From NCBI GenBank assembly GCA_946965045.2, contig OX337230.1, positions 558,001-622,000 of the forward strand: a stretch of 64,000 nt of DNA. The letters are read 5' to 3'. A program made the translations under genes and the position numbers. Under the pieces are notes generated by a model. That model made no database searches. It was not told the DNA's origin and saw only the letters and a list, made by a program, of their open reading frames with translations. Source of the stretch: Epithemia pelagica. Lineage: Eukaryota > Bacillariophyta > Bacillariophyceae > Surirellales > Surirellaceae. Below, piece by piece: positions 51,321 through 63,200 of this stretch (positions are counted from its first letter, which is position 1; each line of letters starts with the position of its first letter).

Positions 51321-52847
51321 TTAGGCTTGCCACAGGGCCGACTCGCGCTTACCGGGACCATCAAACGGACTCCCTTGTTCCATTTTGTTGTTGTGGTGGT
51401 GGGTGGGTGGTCGAACAAAGGTGGGAATCATTGTGCCACAATCGGTACGAACGTGCCGTGGTTCGTGGGGACACGACTGTTGCAATTCGTCCAAGGATGC
51501 TTGGCGGTGTATGTCCTGGAGATTGACGGCTTTGTACAAGAAATGTTTGTAATACTGGAGTTCCCAACACAGAGCTTGACATAAATAGTCCATAGCCTCG
51601 CGTGTCAAGGGTTGTTGACGCGACAATTGTACCGTGGACGATCGAACCGTCGCAGTGGCATGATGGCGATTGTCAGGAAACACGTGCGATCCATTCAAGA
51701 ACGGAGGTAGCTGATGGGTCGTCGCTGTGTCAGTGCTTGGTGGGGTGTGGGATGACAACCATGCATGAATGGCATTCCAATCTTCCGCCAAGTGTTCGGT
51801 CCGCAACACCAGGATTGTCATGTTCTCCTTCTTGTACTTGTTCTTTTGGATGCGTTGTTGAATCACGTCATGATAATATTCGTAATTGTACCAGGCATGA
51901 TCGGCCAATCGACGAGCTCCCGTCACCATGGCCCAGGCTCGTTCCGGACACGTCATGTTTTCCACATGAGCCGTGTCAATGTGCCACCTCGACGACGACA
52001 ACGTTGTGTTGTCATGGTGGTAGTAATGGTTGCTCGGAATGGTGTTGTTGGTATTGTTGGAGCTCTGCTGCGGTTGTGGTGACGCCAATCCTTGGAGGGC
52101 CAAGTCTTGCAATTGCGCATAGCAATCGACAAACAAGTGCGCCCGCATCCATTGACGTTCCCAATACCAAGCCTTGCGAAAGACTTGATCCGGCCGCGGA
52201 TATTCAACTACCGATTCGTAGGCAAAGGCGGATCGAAACCGATCCAGGGGATTGCGAATCGACACAATCATGGTCGACGCCATGGCGTCACAAGTGTCCA
52301 AATCATGACCCAAGTGAATGTAGCCCCCCTCTTGCACTTGACGGGACAAGGGAGACGTGAGACGAACCACCCCGTAATGGTTCCAGGCCGTGGGGGAATT
52401 GCAAGCGTCTGGATCCACTCCCAACACACAGGACAATAAGCTTCCTGCCGTTTTGCCGACATGAACAAAACACAGTTTGTGGCGATCCAAAGCAGTCGCT
52501 CTTGCAGTTGTTGCGTGTGGCAGCTCAATTGTTACACTTTTACTGGCTGCCCTTACAAGATCCTCGTTTCGTTTCATTGCTTCATTGTGGACCATTTGTG
52601 AGTTCAATGTATCCTGCTCCGAAGATGGCGAGTCGGTCCTCCTGGATCTCTCCAAAGCACCACGACTACTCGTACGCCCATGGACCGTTGTTGTTGTAGT
52701 GGATACAGTGGTGCCCTCCTTGACGAGCACCGAGAATCGATGAATGGCCACCACCACCGAGAGGGTCAATCCAATCATTGTCACACTCCGACAGGATTGT
52801 TTTCGTCTCCAACGGCCGTGGACAGTGTTGGTAGTGGTTGCTCTCAT
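51321..52847 (-). CDS. Type II membrane sulfotransferase-family protein
   Basis: 508 codons. A basic N-terminus is followed by a hydrophobic anchor (SVTMIGLTLSVVVAIHRFSV, about 21-40). The catalytic part starts with the PAPS 5'-phosphosulfate motif region LCFVHVGKTAGSLLSCVLG (about 126-144) and the 3'-phosphate region MIVSIRNPLDRFRSAFAYES (about 193-212), both as in Golgi carbohydrate sulfotransferases. The C-terminal half contains conserved pieces ILVLRTEHLAEDWNAIHAWL and YLCQALCWELQYYKHFL. Low-complexity Asn/Thr/Ser inserts are typical of this genome. It would transfer sulfate from PAPS to a glycan or protein in the Golgi; acceptor unknown. Such genes form large families in diatoms. Confidence 0.8.
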   Translation of the reverse strand: MRATTTNTVHGRWRRKQSCRSVTMIGLTLSVVVAIHRFSVLVKEGTTVSTTTTTVHGRTSSRGALERSRRTDSPSSEQDTLNSQMVHNEAMKRNEDLVRAASKSVTIELPHATTARATALDRHKLCFVHVGKTAGSLLSCVLGVDPDACNSPTAWNHYGVVRLTSPLSRQVQEGGYIHLGHDLDTCDAMASTMIVSIRNPLDRFRSAFAYESVVEYPRPDQVFRKAWYWERQWMRAHLFVDCYAQLQDLALQGLASPQPQQSSNNTNNTIPSNHYYHHDNTTLSSSRWHIDTAHVENMTCPERAWAMVTGARRLADHAWYNYEYYHDVIQQRIQKNKYKKENMTILVLRTEHLAEDWNAIHAWLSSHTPPSTDTATTHQLPPFLNGSHVFPDNRHHATATVRSSTVQLSRQQPLTREAMDYLCQALCWELQYYKHFLYKAVNLQDIHRQASLDELQQSCPHEPRHVRTDCGTMIPTFVRPPTHHHNNKMEQGSPFDGPGKRESALWQA

Positions 52848-53136
52848 TCTTCTCTCTCTCCATCACAACGAATGCACCTTGCTTGGCATTGTCGTCCTGT
52901 GTTGTCGTCATCAGTCGTTTGTGTTTTTTCAAACCAGGTTTCCATCCAACGTCCGAAAAAAGTGAAGGAAGGATCATGATCACGACCAAGACCAACGACA
53001 CGACTGATGGGGCTGGGGTGGCTAAATGAAATAATTTTCATGACCAAACAGCCATGGTTATACCCGATCAGTACCAACCAACACGATTAACACAACATGC
53101 CTCCTCTGTACCGTCCACGAGAAATTCTGTTCATTT

Positions 53137-54768
53137 ATGTCGCTTGAAAACGCCATGAGCCATCTGTTGAGACCAATAGAGGCTGCAAAAGCAACAGAAG
53201 CCGATGTGGAAAAAGTGCGAGCGCAGAAAACGGCCAAGAAGGCAGCCCTGCACACGGAATATTCGGTGCCGCTCTCATTCCTGGAGGACGCTGTCCAGGC
53301 TGCACAACGCAGTGGCGACTCGTTCAATATAGCGGCGATTGGTGAACCCTTTGGAAATTCCAAGGAAGCCTACGTCCGTCAATGCTATGAAGACATTGTG
53401 CAATTGATAAACAATGTCTTGAAAGCAAATGTCGCAGACGAAAAGAAGCAGCTTTTTGTGGTCCGCGGATCCTCAGGGGTCGGCAAATCGACCTTTCTGG
53501 CATACTGCATAGTTCGTCTACAGGCAAATTTCCAAGGAAAGATTGTAGTCTGTCATGCCCAAAAGTCGGTCAAGAGCAACGAGATTGACGGTGTTGATTG
53601 CCAAGTCTGGGAAAAAGGCAGCTTAGTTCTATCCGGAAAATTCCGCCAAGTCCAGACGCAACTCAACCAGCACATCGCAGCTGCCAGTCTAATTGTGATG
53701 GATGGCTGCTCATTGCCAGTTGATCTGGAGGAGTTCACAGGCAAGATTGTAATGGCTGCTTCGCCTAGCTTGTACATAAAGAACATCGAAGCTGCTGTCT
53801 TTATCAACCGTCGAAAAGCCTACACGATGCCAGCTCTTAGCGAGGAAGAGGCACTTGCAATTGCGACGTTGATTGGGATTCCACATGATGTAGTGAAAAC
53901 GAATCTACTCCATATGACCGGTGTTGCACGCTATCTTTTCGAACCAGGTGCTGCAAAACTAAAAGTAGACGAAGTCGTGAAGCAAGTTGACTCTTCCGCC
54001 ATCACCAAAATGGTATCAATGCAAGAGTCCAACAAGGCCACCGAACGCTTTATAGTTCACGCGCTCGTCCTTTGGAAAGTGGACATTTCGAATGGGAGGG
54101 GCTTTGATCAAAACCCCCGATTTGAGCTGGTGTCACGTTATGCCGAATGTCTCGTCGCCAACAAACTTGTCCTTGAATCTGCAGAGGCATTAAAGGCTGC
54201 CAGACAAAGCATGGCTCCACTGTCTGGAGCAGAAGGCTATGCTGGAGCTCTCTTTGAGGCTTATGCAATCCGAACTCTACAGGGTGGTGGCACCTTCACA
54301 CTGCAAAGCCTGGTTGACAACGCAAGTAACAGAAGGTGTGCGTTAAACATTCCAAGTCTCGGAACTCCGGTCGTGGTCGAAACAAACAAGGTGACCATCG
54401 CAAATGTACCTCCCAGCAGAGTGCGTGTTTTTGATGGGAAGGGCGGGTTCGAAGCGACCCTTCTATGGCCAACCACAACAATTTTCCCGACGTTCGATTG
54501 CTTCTACTTCCACACAGATGGGAAACCATATGCTCTACAGATGACCATCGCAAAGATACACAAACTCAACAACAGTGGGGCCCACAATGCCAAGGTATAT
54601 TTCGACACACTTCTTGGTTCGGGGAAACTGCCAGCTTACCCTGTCGTATTCGTTGTACCAGCAGATGCTGCACCGACCTTTGCAGCACAGAAGTTTACTG
54701 GCAATGTAAACAATAATGCACCAAAAGATATGACGCCCCACTTTGAGCAATGGGTCCTTGGCCTCTAG
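53137..54768 (+). CDS. Crinkler/RHS-class P-loop NTPase with C-terminal nuclease-like domain (second copy)
   Basis: 543 codons. Walker A GSSGVGKS at residues 111-118 then Thr119, and Walker B-like LIVMD at 185-189. Then AASPSLYIKNIEAAVFINRR and YTMPALSEEEALAIA match the SPs.Y..F.K / MP.LSeEEl signature of the family, and GVARYLFEPG its sensor-like block. The C-terminus has TFDCFYFHTDGKPYALQMTI with His475: Asp454, Gln468-x-Thr470 and His475 fit the modified nuclease motif (D...QxTxxxxH) seen in Crinkler/RHS proteins. There is no signal peptide or LFLAK motif. It is only weakly similar to the copy at 4235-5842 beyond the shared motifs, so this is an ancient divergence, not a recent duplicate. 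Frame intact, single exon; function unknown. Confidence 0.78.
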   Translation: MSLENAMSHLLRPIEAAKATEADVEKVRAQKTAKKAALHTEYSVPLSFLEDAVQAAQRSGDSFNIAAIGEPFGNSKEAYVRQCYEDIVQLINNVLKANVADEKKQLFVVRGSSGVGKSTFLAYCIVRLQANFQGKIVVCHAQKSVKSNEIDGVDCQVWEKGSLVLSGKFRQVQTQLNQHIAAASLIVMDGCSLPVDLEEFTGKIVMAASPSLYIKNIEAAVFINRRKAYTMPALSEEEALAIATLIGIPHDVVKTNLLHMTGVARYLFEPGAAKLKVDEVVKQVDSSAITKMVSMQESNKATERFIVHALVLWKVDISNGRGFDQNPRFELVSRYAECLVANKLVLESAEALKAARQSMAPLSGAEGYAGALFEAYAIRTLQGGGTFTLQSLVDNASNRRCALNIPSLGTPVVVETNKVTIANVPPSRVRVFDGKGGFEATLLWPTTTIFPTFDCFYFHTDGKPYALQMTIAKIHKLNNSGAHNAKVYFDTLLGSGKLPAYPVVFVVPADAAPTFAAQKFTGNVNNNAPKDMTPHFEQWVLGL

Positions 54769-55135
54769 CACTAGCTCGTTATTAGGCATGGTTATCTGCT
54801 GAGGACGACGGAATCTGTCTTGCTCGCGGTGTGTCCTATGCTGCTTCCGGAACCTCATCAACTCCCATTTCGCTGCATGAACCTACGAAATTCCTGCCAT
54901 GTGGGTATATAGTACCTAAGTTGCGTGTTCCAGGAATATCACGGTACGCCATTGGATCTGAGTGCGATGGCATCCTCTTTCAAGACAATTCCTCGACGAG
55001 TTTCGGCTACTTTTGTGAACATGGCATATAGAGTTGTAGGAAATCATTATACAATATAGATTACTGTCGTTGTGTTACAAAATTGTGTGTCACGGTAAGA
55101 CATATTCCAAACCACACGAGACAACAAGGTTTTTA
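54769..55135. other. Convergent intergenic region
   Basis: About 370 bp; no gene recognised. Confidence 0.45.
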
Positions 55136-58100
55136 TTAGATGGAATCTTCGTCCGATCCATACTCGTGGCCTTGTTTTCGAGCCGATCGTGCCAAGGACA
55201 GGTCCAGACTGTCGAGTAAAAAGGATTCGGAAGGATCCACCATGGCGCGGGGTTCGTTGTCACTGGCGGTAGAGGAACAAGATCGATCCTGCACACTGGG
55301 AGAGGCCGTCCTCCCTCGACGACCCGAACCTCGTTTGGGAGTCGAATTGGGACTCACGACAGCCGCCGCACGTGTCGGAGAGGCTGCCAAGTATCTCTTT
55401 GGTGTCAAAGCACGGGTATAAGTAGGACTATTACGACGACCCCGGGAGGAACTGCTTCCAATATTATGACCCAAACGCCGCGATTGTTCTTGTTGCAATC
55501 GTTGGACTCGGGCACGCCGGGCTCGGCCTCGGGGACTCGTCGCTTCCGCATCTTCTTGTGTGGTTTCGGGAGCCTCACTGGAGGCAGATGACGAGGACGA
55601 CGACGAGGAGAGGTAGGATCGTGTTTGATGAATGCTGGCTCGATGTTCCAATTCCCGTTTCCAGAGATTGGTCGTCGTCCCTCGTTCGGCCAGAGGCCGC
55701 TTCCGTCGTACCTCGAGAGATTGACTACGCCGCTTACGGAGATGGGGTCCCGTACTTACGCTACTGGGAGAAGCACTCTTTTCGTCGTCGTCCTTTGTGT
55801 GGTTTGCAACGACGGCAGCGTCCTGGTCCTGGGAGGACCGCTGGTCCTGGGACGACGACATGGACAATTGTCGAGGACCGGTCCAGATGGAGCTGGGGTT
55901 GGTACCGAGGGTTCCCATATCATCATCATCATTATCATCGTCATGACGATTTGCAGCAGCAGCAGAATGGTCCTTCAAATATGTGGGGCTGTCACTAGTC
56001 ATGGTGCTGTCCGTAGCAGCTTGATGAAGGCGTGACAAATCGGGTGAGGACTGGGTTCGTCGAAGAATGCTGGGTTGGGGACTCCTACTCCTCCTCTCCG
56101 TACTATTAGGTGACGTGGGATCGCCGCTGGCGCCGCCTTTTTCTTGTTGCAAGTCTTCTTCGGTTTCTTCTTGAATGGTACAACTCAAGAGGGAATGATT
56201 GGAACTGACCGACGAACCAGTAGTACCAGTGTGGTAGCGTCGTCGACGACGGGGCGGATGCAACACCTTGGTGCGGCGGCGGCCGCGTCGGGGACTGGCA
56301 GTATCGTCATCGTCGTCATCATCGGTTTCGGGTTCGGAGGAGGAAAAGTAGGGTTCCGGCTCGTCGTCCTCGGAACCATCCGTACTAATACTGGGAGGAC
56401 CGGCCGGATCCATCTCCAACATGTCATTGTCATTGTCTCCCGGACGTCGTTCCAAATCGGGATGGGACGTTTCCTGCGCCGGATCCTCCTCCTCCTGAAA
56501 CAAGTCCTTCCATTCTTCGGACAGTAATTTCAAGTGTCGTTCGGGCGACGAGGCGGAGGATGAGGTTTCTTCGGACGAATTGGTTTGAAAGGTGACTTCC
56601 ATCATGGGTGGTGGCGAATCGTCATCGTCGTTGTCCTCCAGCGGCAAGCACTTTTCGTCGTCGTCGTCATCATCGTCATCATCACTGCTCAAGCGTTTGT
56701 ATCGTTGCAACCGAGCAAAGATTCCCGGTCGGGGCAATCGTCCCGTGTGGTTTGTCGATGTCGTGGTTGGGTCGGTGGCCTTGTGGTTGTTGTTGTGGTT
56801 GTCGGGAAGGTGGACGACTCGTGGTTTGGTCAGTTCCGGTTGCAACTGGTCCGTATTGGTGGAGAATGGGTGTGGTCCAAAGTCCTTCTCCTCGTCCTCC
56901 TTGTCGAGAGCCAGACTATCCTGGTCCGCTTCTTCTTCTTCTTGTTCTTCTTGGTTGGGAGCCAAGCCATCGGCGCGGTCCCGGTTCCGTTCCAAACTAC
57001 TACTACTACTACTATCGTCATCGTCATGATCCAACAAGGATTCTTCGCCCGTCAAGGTGTCGAGCATGGATTCGTGGGCCGAAATGAGACTGGTCGTCGA
57101 TAGGGACCGATTGTGGTGGACGCGCGCTTCCTGGCGGCGGTCGTCCTCCTCTTCGTCCGAGGGTGGGTCGTCGTTGTTGTTGTTGTGGTCCTCGTTGGAA
57201 GCCGAAAAGGCTGTGGGAAACCAAGGAGTACTATGACTCCAGGGTGTGGCGTACCACGAATCGGCCTGGTCCTTGTCATTCTTGTTGGGAGTGTCATTAT
57301 TGCCTGGCTCTTCTTCGTCTTGTTCGTCTTGTTCCTCCACGGATCGACGCCCCATTTGATGAGCAGCCGCCAGGACTGCGGGTGGGACGGCAAAGGAATA
57401 GCGCTTGACAATGCGCGTCGTCGACGTGGACGTCAAGGAGGGGGAAATGGACGCCTCCGCAGAGGATAGTCCTGATTGTGATGGTGATTGGGAGTGTGGT
57501 GCCGCAAGTCGTTGCCACCAATTTCCAATTCGGAGACGGTTCGACCAAGCACCACCACCGCCTCGTTGTTTCCGAGTGTCGGCGGGATCGTCGTCGGATT
57601 GACAAAAGCCGGCGGCAAAAATGGGATCGTATTCGCGCACGACTTTCATGCCGCCGCGTTCGACATCGTGGTCGTCGTCGTCGTCTTCTTCTTCTTCCCA
57701 AGTGGTATCGGCCGGAGCCAGTTTGGGCAGTACCACGACCCGCGACCACCACGGACCACTCGTGCCGGTCGTCGAACGACGACGACTGGAAGCAGCCGAC
57801 GAGACGGTTCGTTCCCGGCGCGACAAACAGTCTCGAATGCGACTCCAATGGACCAGGATGGCCACGGCCACCCAGGCCACGACACTGCACACCCACACAC
57901 TGCTCCCCATGGCCCACCGACACTCTTGTTGCGTCGAAAACTCCGTGCAGGGAACGGATTCCCACACGACCAGGGCGGGAAGTTGCAGCAAGGCGGCCAG
58001 GCACGACACGACGGCCACACTGGTCGTCGTCCAGGAATTGGGTGTGGTATCGTCGTTGTTCGAGTCGTTGGTGTTGTTGTTGGTGTTACTGGTGGTGGTG

Positions 58101-58534
58101 TCGTTGGACCGTTTCTGGGTGACAATCAGGGCCACCATGCCATTCCAAACCGTCCACAACCAGGCCAGGACACCCACGGCCAAGGCCACCAATGAAAACG
58201 ATCGTGCCAGTTTCCAGTGGTGGTCGTCTTCCAAGTCATAAAAGTCGCCACTGCATTGCAAGCCCCAACTGGTGGAACGTTGTGCGACTTGAGCACTGTC
58301 GGCCGTAATGGCCAAGATTTCGCCATCATGAGCTTGCACCGTCACAAACGAACAGGTCAAACTGGCTCCCAATTGCAAGGACCAGGCGACCGTCGCCACT
58401 ACGGCCGCCCCGATCCAGACCAGACGACTATTCGTAGTTGTATTTGGGGTTTGGCCTGGTTGTCGTTGTCCTTGTTGTGACGAGCGATTCATGGTGGTTG
58501 TGGTTGTGGTTGTGGATTGTGAAAACACACACAC
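55136..58534 (-). CDS. Four-TM membrane protein with a long acidic disordered tail
   Basis: 1,132 codons. Start is Met1 (58534) or more likely Met15 (58492, MNRSSQQGQ). Four hydrophobic segments lie in the first 230 residues: about 35-54 (LVWIGAAVVATVAWSLQLGA), 108-128 (FSLVALAVGVLAWLWTVWNG), 170-190 (VAVVSCLAALLQLPALVVWE) and 213-232 (VWVCSVVAWVAVAILVHWSR). The first extracellular loop has paired Cys residues (SLTCSFV and WGLQCSGDF), and W..QL / SC.FV / G+G...C / W..AR.F is a pattern shared by a tetraspan family common in diatoms. About 880 residues of Asp/Glu/Ser/Arg-rich disorder follow, with acidic runs (DDDDDDDDDEK) and Arg-rich SR-like patches at the end. Function unknown; the tail presumably faces the cytosol. 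Confidence 0.7.
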   Translation of the reverse strand: MCVFSQSTTTTTTTMNRSSQQGQRQPGQTPNTTTNSRLVWIGAAVVATVAWSLQLGASLTCSFVTVQAHDGEILAITADSAQVAQRSTSWGLQCSGDFYDLEDDHHWKLARSFSLVALAVGVLAWLWTVWNGMVALIVTQKRSNDTTTSNTNNNTNDSNNDDTTPNSWTTTSVAVVSCLAALLQLPALVVWESVPCTEFSTQQECRWAMGSSVWVCSVVAWVAVAILVHWSRIRDCLSRRERTVSSAASSRRRSTTGTSGPWWSRVVVLPKLAPADTTWEEEEDDDDDHDVERGGMKVVREYDPIFAAGFCQSDDDPADTRKQRGGGGAWSNRLRIGNWWQRLAAPHSQSPSQSGLSSAEASISPSLTSTSTTRIVKRYSFAVPPAVLAAAHQMGRRSVEEQDEQDEEEPGNNDTPNKNDKDQADSWYATPWSHSTPWFPTAFSASNEDHNNNNDDPPSDEEEDDRRQEARVHHNRSLSTTSLISAHESMLDTLTGEESLLDHDDDDSSSSSSLERNRDRADGLAPNQEEQEEEEADQDSLALDKEDEEKDFGPHPFSTNTDQLQPELTKPRVVHLPDNHNNNHKATDPTTTSTNHTGRLPRPGIFARLQRYKRLSSDDDDDDDDDEKCLPLEDNDDDDSPPPMMEVTFQTNSSEETSSSASSPERHLKLLSEEWKDLFQEEEDPAQETSHPDLERRPGDNDNDMLEMDPAGPPSISTDGSEDDEPEPYFSSSEPETDDDDDDDTASPRRGRRRTKVLHPPRRRRRYHTGTTGSSVSSNHSLLSCTIQEETEEDLQQEKGGASGDPTSPNSTERRSRSPQPSILRRTQSSPDLSRLHQAATDSTMTSDSPTYLKDHSAAAANRHDDDNDDDDMGTLGTNPSSIWTGPRQLSMSSSQDQRSSQDQDAAVVANHTKDDDEKSASPSSVSTGPHLRKRRSQSLEVRRKRPLAERGTTTNLWKRELEHRASIHQTRSYLSSSSSSSSASSEAPETTQEDAEATSPRGRARRARVQRLQQEQSRRLGHNIGSSSSRGRRNSPTYTRALTPKRYLAASPTRAAAVVSPNSTPKRGSGRRGRTASPSVQDRSCSSTASDNEPRAMVDPSESFLLDSLDLSLARSARKQGHEYGSDEDSI

Positions 58535-60294
58535 TGGAGGTGTGGGACACTCGACCGGGTGTTGTTGTGTGTGCCTTGTTGTGGTGATGGATTGATTTCT
58601 GGGGGTGTTGCTTCTACCTACTAGAGGAAATGGAACGAGTGGCTTGTCCCTGGTGGTTTATGTTTTGTTGGAATGTCCTTTTCTTATACAGTCGTGGGTT
58701 CTCTCCAAACAACAAAAAAGCAGCACAATCCTCTATTATAGAGAGAGTGCCATTCGTTGTCGAGAGAGATGGACGAGATGCTCTCATTCATTCGTGGGAC
58801 TTGCCGCTTGCCGCCACACACACATAGCGAGGGGTCGTGTGTCGTGTCGAATGGCATCCAAAAATGTGAGGCTATAGTCGCAATTCCCGCGGGCTTGGCC
58901 CTCCAGATTCACCTATTAACGACACCTCCGCGGGACCAAAACGGTTTGGAACTTCCATGGGAAGGTCCAGTTGGAATTCTCACGAATATTAGATCCGGCT
59001 CGGATGGTATCTCGATGGGTAGTACTACGCAACGTCCGAAAGTACAGACAGTCCCTATAGTAAATCATTCCTCGACCATTTTGGACGCGCCCGCCTGCGA
59101 TAGAATCTGGGGGGTGTACAAGATCATTGGACGGACTATACCTACAATAAATAATCGTCGATCTGGGGAAATTCGTCCGTCGAGTTCGTGTGTGTCGCCG
59201 GGCGAGCATTCATTGGAAACAAACATCCTCATCTAGTTGGGTTCGGTTGCAAAAATGAAACGGTTCTGCTTCTGCTAGTTGTTGTTGTTGTTGTTCTTCT
59301 TCTTGTTGTTGTTGATGTGGTTGTTGTTTCGCACATGTGGTGTCTCCATGGTTGCTTCCATGTGGCATTGTAGACGTTACATCTGGCACGTCCTGGTGCT
59401 GCTCCCCCTCTTTTTCTTGGACCCAGTCAAGGACCATTGTGTCTCCGGTTTCTTGTCTTGTCTTGTCTTGTCGAGCTGCTGCTGCTGCTATTGCAACAGG
59501 GATCCATCGTAGGAAACTGAGGACCCTGTACCTATTGCGAGTACCTAGCTAAGAGTAGTATAGATATAGGTAGGAGTAGATCGTTTGGCACTCATACGTT
59601 GTGGTTTCTTCGCGCACCCGTGTCGGAAGAAGGAAAAGCTTGCACCCAACGAACGTATTTTAAGTGGGGAGTGGGGTGGTGTCTGTGGTGTCAATAGCTT
59701 TCAAGAGAGACATGTTCCATGTTCCATGGCCAACGGCAGTGCGCTCTGGATGACGTTTGGTTCCGAATCCTCAAAATTTCAAACGAGCCTGCCGTCTGTT
59801 TCTCCTAAATAGTCTTGAAACGCATGTCTGTTATCCGTTGAGGTTTCGTCTACTTAGATGTTTTCAGAACCGGCGCGCTACCATTGTCTAATCCGGTTGT
59901 AGGTATGCGTAAGACGAGGAGACCAATGCATTGATGAGCACCTCGCTCATAACTAATGTACAACACGAGAAAACGGACGAGCCACACAACCCACAGACCT
60001 CCATCTTCCATTCTCCATGATGTGTGGGTCTGTCGACGAGAGAGTGCACACTTCCTCCAGTAAATTTCATCTGACACGATCACACACCGGCAGAGAGAAA
60101 GTCCATCCATCCGGGCACACGAGGAGAGTCGAAAACCTCTTGGAGGATTCCACAAAACCAAAACAAAAAGACGGCAACAAAAGAACAAACCATTGAGAGA
60201 AAGAAGAAGAAGAAGAAGAAGAAGAAGAACACTCACAACAACAAAAAGGCGTCACAACGAAACGAGCTCCAGACAAATTCAGTTTGTAGTCTCC
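58535..60294. other. 1.8-kb divergent intergenic region
   Basis: Between two divergent gene starts. It contains simple repeats (TTG/TTC-rich at 59270-59330 and a (GAA)n run at about 60199-60229). The latter lies about 70 bp upstream of the synthetase ATG, probably in its 5' untranslated region. No supported gene. Confidence 0.5.
60199..60229 (+). repeat. (GAA)n microsatellite upstream of the NRPS-like gene
   Basis: About ten AAG/GAA units immediately upstream of the ATG at 60295. Confidence 0.8.
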
Positions 60295-63200
60295 ATGTCT
60301 CTACCACATTCTCCACAACCACAAACACCACCATGTGTCCAAGGACCTTCACAAGAACCTCTTTTACTCGGTGATGCCCCACCAGCAACCACAACAAATT
60401 CAACTACAAATCCGACAACCACAACCACGACAAACACAACCACAGTGGCTGCTCCCTTGGTGGCGGCTGCCCAACACTTGTTGCAACCCAATGGAAGTTT
60501 GCGAGGCCAAGCCGTGGCGGACCATGTCGTGCCCCAATTTCCCACCCTCTTGTCGGCCATTCCCCGGACCAGTACGCGACCCGCCCTCTACAGCAGCAGT
60601 CCGCCGCCTGTCGCTGTGCCACATTCTACCAGCCATGACACCACCACCACGACAACGACGACAACAACGACGAGTCCTCCTACAACTACAGATGGTCCCT
60701 TGACCCATGCCGACGTGTATGATTTTTTGGCCCGTGTCGGACCGCAATTTCATGCCGCGGGCATTGGACGGGGCCATCGTGTCGCCGTCGTCTTGCCCAA
60801 TGGCCCCATTTTGGCCGTGGCCTTGTTGGCCGTCTCGACCTGGGCCACGTGTTTGCCCCTCAATGCGCTCGGGGCACCCGATGAAGTCCGACACGAGTTG
60901 CAAGCCGCTCAATGCGATGTGATATTGGGACAACCCAAGGACCACGACAACAATGATACCAATAGCCTGGCGGCGACGGTGGCCCAACAATTAAATGTCC
61001 CCCTGATTCGGGTCATTTCGCATCCCCACGATCCAGCCGGCAAGTTTTCCCTCGTTTTTGAGAATGACAAGCAAACGAATGGATTTCCTCTGGTCGGTCT
61101 TCCCAAACACCACCAACAATCACAACAATCACCACACGTGTCATCGTCCTCCTCATCCTTGACTGCACATGAAACGACTGATTTGTTGTCCTCGTCCCGC
61201 TTTACGGCCAATTCCTGGAACGACGTGGTCTTGCTCTTGTTTACTTCGGGTACCACGGGGGGCAAAAAGTTGGTTCCCCATTCCTGGCAATCCCTCTTGG
61301 TGGCCACGGCGTGCATTGCCGTGTCGTGGCAATTGACCCCGGACGATATCAATTGCAATTTCATGCCCCTCTTTCATGTCGGGGGCATTGTCCGACAAGT
61401 TTATGCGCCCCTGTGTTCGGGCGGTGCCGTCATTTGTTGTCCGACCGTCTTTGATCCACTCCTCTTTTGGCAATTGCTTGTCGTGCGGCCCGTGTCGTCC
61501 GAATCGGAAACGACGACGACCACCAATCCTCCAAACCAAAACAAGAAAAAGAATCCACATATTCCTCCCCCCTTTACCTGGTATTATGCCGCTCCCACCA
61601 TGCATCAATTGATTTTGGAAACGGGACGCGCCGAAGGATACTTGCCGCCCTCGTCCTTGACGGCCCAGGACGGTTCGGCCATTCCACCACAACCACAACC
61701 ATTTGAACAACAACCGTTTGAACATTCCTTGCGCATGATTGCCAATGCTGCCGGTGGCTTGTCGCCCCGATTGGCGCGGGAATTGCAACACGCCTTTGGT
61801 GGTAACAACCACCATGGCAACAAGAACAAAGTGGTTCATGTTTTGCCCAGTTATGGCATGACGGAATGCATGCCCATTTCCGCACCGCCGGCAACCTATC
61901 AATTGGAAAAACCGGGAACGTCGGGCGTGGCCGTGGGTCCCGAAATTGCCATTCTCAATGCTGTCACACACTGTGCCGAACCGCCCGGTACGGAAGGTCC
62001 CATTTGTGTCCGGGGACCACCCCTCTTTGGAGGATATGCCCCCGTGTGGACGAGCAATAGTAGTAATGACACGTCGTCGTCGAATCCATTGTCGCGTCGT
62101 GGCGACGATTGCTTGTTGCCCGGCGGGTGGTTTGATACGGGCGATTTGGGCTATCTCGATGCCGACGGTTACTTGTACATTACCGGACGGTCCAAGGAAG
62201 TCATTAATCGAGGGGGTGAAATTATCTCCCCCCTCGAAGTCGAAGAAGCCTGCATGGCCCATCCCGACATTGACACGGCCGTGGCCTTTGCCGCCCAACA
62301 TGACGTGTTGCAAGAAGTCGTGGCCCTGGTCGTCGTACCGGCGACCACCACCACCAATAACAATACCAAGACGCAACCATTGTCCACCAGCACGACAACC
62401 ACGAGACGGATCCCCAAAAAGATTGATTTACCAGGCTTGCATGCCTTTTTGGGTCAAGGTCGATTGGCGGCGCCCAAATGGCCCCAATGTTTGGTGTACA
62501 TGGATGCCGTTCCCAAATCCCATACCAACAAATTGTTACGGGTCAAGCTGGGAGAACGATTGAAATTGCCACAATTCCATGATTCCATGTATCCCATTGA
62601 ACGAACCTTTCAAGCCACTTGTCCGCCCCTGGGCACACCCCTGTCGGTACCCATCCCGTGTCAACCCGTCACGGTCCATCCACAAACCGTACAAGATATT
62701 TTGCAACACGAATTTGTCAATCAACTACCACCCCTTCCTGCATCATCATCATCTCCTTCCACTCGAGAATTGGCAGTGACACTGCATCCCCTCAAATTGG
62801 GTCATTTGGTCGTCCATGTCTACAACATTCATCGAATGGAGGTCATTGAAGCTGCGCAAGAATTGCTCGATGCCTATACGATGCCCAGTCATGTTTGCAC
62901 CTTAACGGCACCCGTGGCCCATTCGGACCTGACACGAATCATACCGGAACCCTCCGATGCGGTCGCCAGTATTTTGCAACAAGCCATGGGACAAGGACCG
63001 ACAGCGGATCCGTTGGTTTCCAATTTACAACAAGTCTTTCAAGACTTGTTGGATTTGGATTGTCAACCGGCACCCGATACCAACTTTTTTCATTTGGGTG
63101 GATCGTCCATGATGGCCTCACAACTGGCGAGCAAGATACGAAAGATTCATAATGTGGCCTTTGGTGGTGCCGAAGTCTTTCATCATCCCAATTGTTCCGC

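Noticed and set aside
58757-59236. 159-codon plus-strand frame in the divergent intergenic region
   Set aside because: Composition looks random, no motif, no clear start context.
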